From Anaerolineales bacterium (GTDB lineage Bacteria; Chloroflexota; Anaerolineae; Anaerolineales; DRMV01): a stretch of DNA of 34,178 nt. The stretch spans positions 1 through 34,178 of the forward strand of contig JALUDX010000135.1 of NCBI GenBank assembly GCA_027053355.1, written 5' to 3'. The notes beneath the pieces were generated by a model. It searched no databases, had not been told where the DNA came from, and worked only from the letters and a program-made list of their open reading frames with translations. The position numbers were made by a program, and so were the translations under genes. Below are positions 27,470-34,178 of the stretch, piece by piece (position 1 is the first letter of the stretch; each line of letters starts with the position of its first letter).

Positions 27470-27819
27470 TCCAAAAAAGGGCGCACTGCCGTGCGCCCCT
27501 ACAGAACTTATCACACCCAAAGGCCTTGTAGGGGCGAGGCGTGCCTCGCCCCTACAGCACCCGCCGCATGGTGAAGGAATCCACGCGCGCCCTCTACGCC
27601 CCCGCCATGGGGGAAGATGCCGACTGATCCAAAAAAGGGCGCACTGCCGTGCGCCCCTACAGAACCTATCACACCCAAAGGCCTTGTAGGGGCGAGGCGT
27701 GCCTCGCCCCTACGGCACCCAGCGCATGGTGAAAGAATCCATGCGTGCCCTCTATGCCCCCGCCATGGGGGAAGATGCCGACTGATCCAAAAAAGGGCGC
27801 ACTGCCGTGCGCCCCTACA
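27408..27819 (+). repeat. 158-bp tandem duplication of the glgP 3' end plus intergenic hairpins, about 2.6 copies
   Basis: Copies anchored at ATGGTGAA 27410, 27568 and 27726 (period 158 bp). Each carries the last codons of glgP, a stop, GGGCGCACTGCCGTGCGCCC and, in copies 1 and 2, GTAGGGGCGAGGCGTGCCTCGCCCCTAC. Confidence 0.95.
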
Positions 27820-27851
27820 AAATCACGCATCATGCCCAAACGCTTCAGACC

Positions 27852-28760
27852 ATGACCCCTTACCTTTTCGGCGAATTGGCCGCGCTGGCGGCTTCTGTGT
27901 GCTTCACCATCGGGCCGACCCTGTTCACCTTAGCCGGTCGGCAAGTGGGCTCGTTGACCGCCAACCGGATGCGGCTGCTCCTGGGCCTGGCCTACCTGCT
28001 CGGCATCCATTGGCTCCTCTTTGGCCGCCCCTACCCGTCTATGGCCTGGCAGCCGCTGGCCGCCATGCTGCTTTCGGGGATCATCGGCCTGGCCCTGTCA
28101 GATGTCTTCCTTTTCGAAGCCTTCGTGCTGATTGGGCCGCGCCTCACCTTACTGGTGCTCAACCTCTCGCCGGTGCTGGCTACGGCCATGGCCTGGGTCG
28201 GCCTGGGCGAACGCCTGCGGCCGCTGCAAATCGCGGCCATTGGCGTGGTGTTGGGAGGCGTGAGTTGGGTGGTGCTGGAAAGGGGGGCGCCTGATCCCAA
28301 TGGCCGTAGCCGCGACCAACACAACCCGCGTGGCCTGCTCTACGCGCTCATCGCCGCGATTGTGGGCGCGGTCAGTATCCTGCTGGCCAAAATCGGCATG
28401 GGGTACGGCCTCAATCCCATTTCGGGGGCGACGGTGCGCATTTCGGGCGGCATGGTGGTGCTTTGGGGCTGGACAATGCTCAGCGGCAGGCTCCCTTCCA
28501 CCTGGGCAACCTTGAAAAAACACCCCCGCGCGTTAGGCATCATCGCCATCGCGGTGCTCATCGGCCCGGTGGCGGGCATTTCCCTTTCCCTGTTGGCGCT
28601 CAAAAACATCCCCGTGGGCATCGCAACCACCTTGAGTTCCCTGCCGCCGGTGTTGCTGCTGCCGGTCGCCCATTGGGTGTTCCACGAAAAAATCACCCCC
28701 CGGGCCATCGTCGGAACGGTGGTCGCCACAGGGGGCGTGATTTGGTTGCTCGCCATGTAG
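27852..28760 (+). CDS. EamA/DMT family transporter
   Basis: About 10 TM helices, two EamA halves (GELAALAASVCFTIGPTLFTLAGRQVG...; GLLYALIAAIVGAVSILLAKIGMGYGLNP...). Confidence 0.85.
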   Translation: MTPYLFGELAALAASVCFTIGPTLFTLAGRQVGSLTANRMRLLLGLAYLLGIHWLLFGRPYPSMAWQPLAAMLLSGIIGLALSDVFLFEAFVLIGPRLTLLVLNLSPVLATAMAWVGLGERLRPLQIAAIGVVLGGVSWVVLERGAPDPNGRSRDQHNPRGLLYALIAAIVGAVSILLAKIGMGYGLNPISGATVRISGGMVVLWGWTMLSGRLPSTWATLKKHPRALGIIAIAVLIGPVAGISLSLLALKNIPVGIATTLSSLPPVLLLPVAHWVFHEKITPRAIVGTVVATGGVIWLLAM

Positions 28761-28817
28761 ATGGCTTTCCCCAATTCCTCAGCGCTTCCTCCTTACTTCA
28801 GCCTTGGCAAGAAGAAA

Positions 28818-28835
28818 CCACAGATTACGCAGATT
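28818..28835 (+). repeat. CCACAGATTACGCAGATT interspersed repeat core
   Basis: Exact reverse complement of 3443-3460 and 17/18 reverse-complement match to 22064-22081. Confidence 0.8.
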
Positions 28836-28874
28836 AGTGCAGATTGAGCGAAAAACACAAAGCCGAACAGACAC

Positions 28875-30119
28875 CTATTCGTAACGCAACGCCTCGACGG
28901 GCTCTAAGCCGGCCGCGCGGTTGGCCGGGTAAAGGCCGAAAAACACGCCCACCGCGGCAGAAAACAGCGTCGCCAAGAGCACCGCGTCGGTGCCCACCTG
29001 GGGGATGATATCCGCGTGCGCGGCCGCCGCGATTTTGCCCACCGCGGCGGCAATGCCCCACCCTAACAGGATGCCTAAGCCGCCCCCCAACAGGCTCAGC
29101 AACACGGCTTCGGCCAAGAACTGCACCAAAATATCCCGTTTGCGCGCGCCCAAAGCCTTGCGCAAGCCGATTTCTCGCGTCCGCTCGGTGACGCTGACCA
29201 GCATGATGTTCATAATGCCGATGCCCCCCACCAGCAGCGAAATGCCCGCGATGCCGCCCAAGAAGATGGTCAGCACCTTGGTGATGGTGCGGAAAGTGCC
29301 CAAAAATTCCTCTTGGGTGAAAATGGTGAAGTCGTCTTCCTGGTCGGGGCGCAGGTGATGGCGGGCGCGCAAGACGGTCTCGGCCTGGCTGCGGGCGGCG
29401 TTCACCTGGTCGGCAGAGACGGCCGCCAAGAGCATGAAGTCGACCTGCTCGGTTTGATGGGTAAAGCGCGCCATGGCTGTGCTCAGCGGGATGTAAACCC
29501 GGTCGTCCTGGTTCCCGCCCAAAGCGCCGCCGCCTTTGGGCGCCAACACGCCCACAATGCGGAAAGGCTGCCCCCGCAAGCGCACGGTAAGCCCCACCAA
29601 GCCTTCGGTGCGGTCGAAGAGGGCTTTAGCCGTGTCGGGGCCCAACAGCGCCACCGAGGCGCGCCCCAAAAATTCGGCCTCGCTGATGAGCCGCCCTTCG
29701 GTCACCTCCATGTTGCGCGCCCGCAGATAACCGGGAGTGATGCCCACCAGGCCGGTCAAGTGGCTGGCGCCTTCGGCGGTCACCGTTTCGTTGAGCATGA
29801 CGACAGGGCAGGCTTCAGCAATGGCCGGCGCGGCCAAAGGGTCGCTGAGCGCCCGCGCGTCCGAAAGGGTGAGATGCCGCGGCACAGCCGCGGGGTTGGT
29901 GCCCGGCTGGATTCTGCCCGGCGCCACGAACAGCAAATTGGTGCCGATGCCTTCGATAGAAGAGGTGATGGCATTTTCCGCGCCGCGGCCGATAGCCAGC
30001 ATGGCAATGACCGCGGCCACGCCGATTACAATGCCCAAAATGGTGAGCAACGAGCGCAATTTGTTGGCCCACAGGCTGCGCACCGCGTCGCGCCAGGCCA
30101 ACCACAGGCTAAGCAACAT
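28875..30119 (-). CDS. MacB/FtsX-type ABC transporter permease
   Basis: [94 protein letters not shown]. Confidence 0.92.
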   Translation of the reverse strand: MLLSLWLAWRDAVRSLWANKLRSLLTILGIVIGVAAVIAMLAIGRGAENAITSSIEGIGTNLLFVAPGRIQPGTNPAAVPRHLTLSDARALSDPLAAPAIAEACPVVMLNETVTAEGASHLTGLVGITPGYLRARNMEVTEGRLISEAEFLGRASVALLGPDTAKALFDRTEGLVGLTVRLRGQPFRIVGVLAPKGGGALGGNQDDRVYIPLSTAMARFTHQTEQVDFMLLAAVSADQVNAARSQAETVLRARHHLRPDQEDDFTIFTQEEFLGTFRTITKVLTIFLGGIAGISLLVGGIGIMNIMLVSVTERTREIGLRKALGARKRDILVQFLAEAVLLSLLGGGLGILLGWGIAAAVGKIAAAAHADIIPQVGTDAVLLATLFSAAVGVFFGLYPANRAAGLEPVEALRYE

Positions 30120-30831
30120 GGGCAACCTCCGAAGCGGGTTGCGGCGCGGCAATCCGCTCGATGCGGCCGTCGCGGAGGTGAATGACCCGTTGGGCGTAGG
30201 CCGCGATTTCGGGGTCGTGGGTCACCAAAATCACTGTGGTGCCTTGCTCGCGGTTGAGACGCGTCAGCAAGGCCATGATTTCTCGGCCTGAGCGGGTATC
30301 CAAGTTGCCGGTGGGTTCGTCGGCCAGGATGATGGCCGGTTGGTTGACCAACGCGCGAGCAATCGCCACCCGCTGTTGCTGCCCGCCCGAGAGTTCGTTG
30401 GGCTTGTGGTGCAAGCGGTCGGCCAGGCCGACGGCCTCCAGCGCGGCGCGGGCCCGGGCGGCCGTGCCGCGCCAGATGCCCGCATAGCGCAAGGGCAGTT
30501 CCACATTGTCCAGCGCGGTCATGCGGGGCAACAAGTTGAAACTCTGGAACACAAACCCCACCTTGCGATTGCGAATGGCCGCCAGTTGGTCATCGCTCAA
30601 TTGGGAAACCGGCCGCCCGTCGAGGACGTATTCGCCCGTGGTTGGGCGATCCAAACACCCCAAAATGTTCATCAACGTCGACTTCCCCGAGCCGGAAGGC
30701 CCCATGATGGCCAGCAATTCGCCCCGCGACACCGTAAACGAGACGTCCCGCAGCGCGGGCACTTCCACTTCCTTGCCCAAGCGGTAAATTTTGGTCAGGT
30801 TGCGGGCTTCCAGCACCCACTCGCTCATCAA
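30109..30831 (-). CDS. MacB/LolD-type ABC transporter ATP-binding protein
   Basis: [91 protein letters not shown]. Confidence 0.95.
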   Translation of the reverse strand: MMSEWVLEARNLTKIYRLGKEVEVPALRDVSFTVSRGELLAIMGPSGSGKSTLMNILGCLDRPTTGEYVLDGRPVSQLSDDQLAAIRNRKVGFVFQSFNLLPRMTALDNVELPLRYAGIWRGTAARARAALEAVGLADRLHHKPNELSGGQQQRVAIARALVNQPAIILADEPTGNLDTRSGREIMALLTRLNREQGTTVILVTHDPEIAAYAQRVIHLRDGRIERIAAPQPASEVAHVA

Positions 30832-32186
30832 TGGCCTCCGAAAAAGTTGATCTGCTCGGCCGGGGGATTGAGTACAATCCGATCGCCGACGTGCAGGTCG
30901 CCATCCAGCAGTTGAGCGTATTCGTCGGAGGTAGCGCCCAGGCGCACTTTCACCGGCTGGGGTTGGCCAGTGCGGAGCACGAAGACCACCGGGGTGCCGT
31001 CGCGCGTCCGGATGGCACGCAAGGGCAGCAGGAGGACATCTTCCAGATGCGCGGTGCGGATGGAAACCGCAGCGGTCATGCCAGGGCGGATGGCTTCGTC
31101 CGCATCGGTGAGCCGCACCGTCGCTCGGAAGGTCACCGACCCGCCGCCTCGGGCGGCTTCGCCGGCCAAGGCGGTTTCGGAAACGACGCCGTGGTAAGTG
31201 CGTCCGGGCAGAGCGTCGAAGGCCAGGGTGGCTTGCTGCCCCACCTTCACTTGGGCGACATCCAGTTCAGAGAGCCCCACGTCCACCAGCAGTTGGCCCA
31301 AATCGTCGAGGCGGAAAGCCACTTGCCCCGGCGCGACCACGTCGCCTTCCCGCACCTGGACGTCGGTAACCACGCCGCCGAAAGGCGCGGTCAGGCGGGC
31401 CATATCCAAGGTGGCCTGGGCGGCTGCAATTTGGGCTTCTAAAATCGACACCTGGTCTGCGGGCGGGCCGTCTTTCCAGCGGGCAACTTCGCGTTCCGCT
31501 TGCTCGACCTGCGCCTTGGCCAGGGTGAGGTCGGCTTCGGCTTCTTGCAAGTCTAAATCGCTGGGGCCGTCGAGGTTGGCCTTGGCAATCTGCTCCTGGC
31601 GTTTGGCCAGTTCCAGTTGGGCACGCAGCGCGTCTTGCAGTTGCGGCGGGGTGCGGGGGTCGTTGAGGTCGTGCTGGATGGAAATGACCATGTTGTGCCA
31701 TTTTTTGTATTCTTGCTGTGCGTCTTCGTCATCCCAGTTGACGATCCAGTCGTAATGGTTTTGCGCGCGGTCGCGTTGGCGCTTGGCCTGGGCCAACTGC
31801 TGCAGGGCCTGGGCATAGCGCAGCGAGGCCGCGTCGCGCAGATCTTGCAATTGTTTCTGCGCGTTGAGCAAAGACACCCGCGCTTGAAGCAGCGCCTGCG
31901 GCCATTGGTCGTCACGCAAAACGACCAACACCTGGTCGCTGCGGACGTGGTCGCCGGCAGCGACGGCCACCTTCCCCACCACGCCCTGGATCTGCCAACG
32001 CAGGGTCGCGCTTTGGCGGGCGCGTACCGTGCCGCTGACGCTGACGGTGGATTCCAAAGTACCTTTCGCCAAAACCGACGTCTGCCAGGGGGACTTGGGG
32101 GCGGGTGTCTGATGGTTGCGCCACCACAGCCATCCTCCCGCGGCGAGCACGGCCAGTGCCAGGAACACCCCTAAAACTCGTTTCAT
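30828..32186 (-). CDS. Efflux periplasmic adaptor subunit (HlyD/MacA-like membrane fusion protein)
   Basis: N-terminal membrane anchor, [42 protein letters not shown], coiled coil, [47 protein letters not shown]. Confidence 0.92.
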   Translation of the reverse strand: MKRVLGVFLALAVLAAGGWLWWRNHQTPAPKSPWQTSVLAKGTLESTVSVSGTVRARQSATLRWQIQGVVGKVAVAAGDHVRSDQVLVVLRDDQWPQALLQARVSLLNAQKQLQDLRDAASLRYAQALQQLAQAKRQRDRAQNHYDWIVNWDDEDAQQEYKKWHNMVISIQHDLNDPRTPPQLQDALRAQLELAKRQEQIAKANLDGPSDLDLQEAEADLTLAKAQVEQAEREVARWKDGPPADQVSILEAQIAAAQATLDMARLTAPFGGVVTDVQVREGDVVAPGQVAFRLDDLGQLLVDVGLSELDVAQVKVGQQATLAFDALPGRTYHGVVSETALAGEAARGGGSVTFRATVRLTDADEAIRPGMTAAVSIRTAHLEDVLLLPLRAIRTRDGTPVVFVLRTGQPQPVKVRLGATSDEYAQLLDGDLHVGDRIVLNPPAEQINFFGGH

Positions 32187-32214
32187 CGAACGCCTCCTTG
32201 GGAACTGGCGACCG

Positions 32215-32230
32215 CTTACCAAACGGTAAG
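32215..32230 (-). promoter_or_regulatory. Palindromic operator candidate upstream of the efflux operon
   Basis: CTTACC-AAAC-GGTAAG, between the predicted transcription start and the RBS/ATG of the adaptor gene. Confidence 0.5.
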
Positions 32231-32243
32231 TAACTGTACTCTA

Positions 32244-32272
32244 ATTATAGACAGAGAATAACGTCTTGTCAA
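32244..32272 (-). promoter_or_regulatory. Perfect consensus sigma70-type promoter for the MFP-ABC operon
   Basis: Minus strand: TTGACA (32272-32267), 17-nt spacer, TATAAT (32249-32244). Confidence 0.85.
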
Positions 32273-32422
32273 CGAGAAAAATTAGGCTAAAGTTCTACTA
32301 ATTCCCGCTTGACTTTCAGGGAGAGATGGTGTATGCTGCCTTCAACTTCAGCAAGGGCGCGGCGCGCTTTTGAGAGGCGGCTGAACATCTCTCCCCTCAA
32401 GGGAACAAGAGGGCAGGGTGAT

Positions 32423-32449
32423 TACGCTTTGCCGCAGCGGCAAAGCGTA
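32423..32449. repeat. Perfect 27-nt palindrome in the divergent intergenic region
   Basis: TACGCTTTGCCGC-A-GCGGCAAAGCGTA, 13-bp arms around one central base. Confidence 0.8.
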
Positions 32450-32667
32450 GTTTGTTGCGCTGCGGCCTAAACCTCTACATGGCAGCGCGCGCCGAAAAGC
32501 GCACAAGCGCACAATTGTCTCCTGCGCCTGACTCGCGGCCTAAAAAATGGCGACATCCCAGCGACGCGAAGGGCACCGCCAACATTGCCATAGACATACG
32601 CTTGATAAAGGTTTTTACGATATGCAATAATCGTTAATCGTCCTTTGCCAATACGCGGAGGCTTCAG

Positions 32668-34178
32668 ATGCGCTCCAGCACAAAAGTCGTCCTCACCAAC
32701 CTACTGGCTTTTTCTCTCTTAATGCTGCTGACTCTGCCCGCCTTAGCAAAATTCGCCCTCCCGACCACCCCGCTGAGGTTGGCAAATTCCGCAAAACCAA
32801 TATGGCGTTACAACAAACAACACTGGGGGATATCTCCTCACGCTGCCCCAACGGTCAAGCCTCCGCAACTGTGGAAGTTTAGCGTGGGAAATGATACCGC
32901 CCACGGGTTCCCCGCTTCCCCCGCGATAGGGGTAGACAACACTCTCTTTGTCCCGTTGTACGATACGATCTATGCCGTCAATCCCGACGGCTCAGAAAAA
33001 TGGCATACAACCTTAGATGACGACGGCGACTATATCAGAGGAATACCCACCATAGATGACAACAGCACCAGCACCACGGACGACGATGTGGTGTACGTGC
33101 CAGTAATGAACGACAACTCGGCAGACCCGTCGGTATACGCACTCCGAGCAAGCGACGGTCTTAAACTGGGTGCAGAAGATGTGTGCGGCAACACCGCCAA
33201 AGGCGGGCCGTTGCTGGTTACGCGAAATGGGCAGGATTGGCTATATGTAGGCTGCGGCTCAAGGGTATACGCATGGAAGATTGAAAAAACGGTCACTGGT
33301 GGTATCGTCGCTTCCGTCAGCTTCAACTTTCAATGGGCAACTTCCTTAGGAGGGAGCGTATGGAGTTCGCCAACCTACGACCCAGACCACGATTACGTCA
33401 TTGCAGGTGCACTAACTTCTAACAAATTAGCCGCCTTCAATGCCAGTGACGGCACAGAAGTCTGGTCATTCATAACCGGCGACGACATAAAAAGTTCTGC
33501 GGCTATCAAAGAAGGCCGCGTGTATTTTGGGTCTAACGACGGAAAATTATATGTCCTCTCATCAGATACGGGTACAGAAATTTGGGAATTTAACGCCGGC
33601 GCACCAGTGCGGAGTTCTCCTGTAGTTTACGGGAGTGGTAGCAACACAAGGATTTACTTCACCACTTACACCGACCCGTCCTACTTATATGCGTTAGACG
33701 GGAACGGCAATTTGTTGTGGACGGCCGAAACCGGGAAAAATGCGCAATCCTCGCCGGTGGTAGACGCGAATGGCAACGTACTTGTCATTGAACACAAAGC
33801 AAAGATTTTCAACTTCACCAGCGACGGGAATCTGGTGTGGGAAATAGACCCTGCTACAGACCCCAGTTACGATGACCCAGGGGATTTAGAAGGCGAAATT
33901 GCCATAGACTCGTGCGGTAATCTATATGTGCTTGGGGGGCAACGGTCAACGAGTTCCCCTGCCGGACTTTTCATAGCATACGGTGACAGCCCCTGCGTTC
34001 CGCCAACACCGACCCCCACAGCCACGTTCACCCCCACGCCCACGGCCACGTTCACCCCCACGCCCACGGCCACGTTCACACCCACCCCTACGGCCACGTT
34101 TACACCCACCCCTACGGCCACGTTTACACCCACCCCTACGGCCACGTTTACACCCACCCCTACGGCCACGTTTACACC
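32668..34178 (+). CDS. Secreted PQQ-like (BamB/PQQ_2-type) beta-propeller protein with Thr/Pro-rich C-terminal repeats; 3' end beyond window
   Basis: ATG 32668 opens a frame of 503 codons with no stop: signal peptide MRSSTKVVLTNLLAFSLLMLLTLPALA, then repeated blades (LWKFSVGNDTAHGFPASPAIGVDNTLFVPLYDTIYAVNPDGSEKW; AFNASDGTEVWSFITGDDIKSSAAIKEGRVYFGSNDGKLYVLSSDTGTEIWEFNAGAPVRSSPVV), then (ATFTPTPT)n. Confidence 0.9.
   Translation, partial: MRSSTKVVLTNLLAFSLLMLLTLPALAKFALPTTPLRLANSAKPIWRYNKQHWGISPHAAPTVKPPQLWKFSVGNDTAHGFPASPAIGVDNTLFVPLYDTIYAVNPDGSEKWHTTLDDDGDYIRGIPTIDDNSTSTTDDDVVYVPVMNDNSADPSVYALRASDGLKLGAEDVCGNTAKGGPLLVTRNGQDWLYVGCGSRVYAWKIEKTVTGGIVASVSFNFQWATSLGGSVWSSPTYDPDHDYVIAGALTSNKLAAFNASDGTEVWSFITGDDIKSSAAIKEGRVYFGSNDGKLYVLSSDTGTEIWEFNAGAPVRSSPVVYGSGSNTRIYFTTYTDPSYLYALDGNGNLLWTAETGKNAQSSPVVDANGNVLVIEHKAKIFNFTSDGNLVWEIDPATDPSYDDPGDLEGEIAIDSCGNLYVLGGQRSTSSPAGLFIAYGDSPCVPPTPTPTATFTPTPTATFTPTPTATFTPTPTATFTPTPTATFTPTPTATFTPTPTATFT
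34021..34178 (+). repeat. 24-bp in-frame tandem repeat encoding ATFTPTPT, running off the window end
   Basis: Units start at 34021, 34045, 34069, 34093, 34117, 34141 and 34165 (last one partial). Confidence 0.95.

Noticed and set aside
27408-27819. CRISPR-like or integron array
   Set aside because: Repeats are the glgP 3' end itself with a 158-bp period; no unique spacers, integrase or attC-type structures.
27617-28294. 225-aa plus ORF after glgP
   Set aside because: Starts in the tandem repeat and runs out of frame through the EamA transporter gene.
32462-32546. GCGGCCTAAA direct repeats as integron attC-like sites
   Set aside because: Lack the paired RYYYAAC/GTTRRRY core architecture and no integrase or cassettes are seen.
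33867-34169. Minus-strand ORF with VGVGVNVAVGVGVN repeats
   Set aside because: It is the antisense reading of the (ATFTPTPT)n tail of the PQQ-propeller gene.
34021-34178. CRISPR array
   Set aside because: 24-bp units are contiguous and in-frame with no spacers; no cas genes nearby.

Overview
The window is a compact, GC-rich bacterial chromosomal segment, probably Chloroflexota/Anaerolineae. That placement is inferred from the protein styles, the Thr/Pro-rich 'TPTPTP' secreted linkers and the intergenic repeats; no phylogeny was run. Most genes are ordinary housekeeping or transport: a flippase-like membrane protein, SLC13/TrkA-C permease, miaA, CBS-domain protein, groES, two tandem thioredoxin-reductase paralogs, mdh, citrate synthase, radical SAM protein, mgtE, a DJ-1/PfpI protein, pstC-pstA-pstB-phoU, alpha/beta hydrolase, a stand-alone HisKA_3-type protein overlapping adenine deaminase, TylF-like methyltransferase, 8-oxoguanine-deaminase-like amidohydrolase, a UPF0175/DUF3368 toxin-antitoxin remnant, alpha-glucan phosphorylase, EamA transporter and a MacAB-like efflux operon. 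A secreted PQQ-type beta-propeller gene (32668 to the window end) is absent from the supplied ORF track. No tRNA, rRNA, CRISPR or phage module was seen. I found no clear complete new system. The observations most worth following are: (1) the HisKA_3 protein keeps the HDxxxQ phospho-acceptor motif but has lost recognisable ATP-binding motifs, and is translationally coupled to adenine deaminase; (2) the 3' end of the glucan phosphorylase gene is copied in tandem with an exact 158-bp period; (3) a family of CACAGATTACGCAGATT-type and other palindromic interspersed repeats occupies many intergenic gaps, with one possible in-frame insertion in a radical SAM gene; (4) one of the tandem TrxR paralogs lacks the NADPH-binding HRRxxxR motif; (5) the DUF3368 toxin is truncated and frameshifted beside an intact antitoxin; (6) the efflux operon has a perfect TTGACA-17-TATAAT promoter followed by a palindromic operator.
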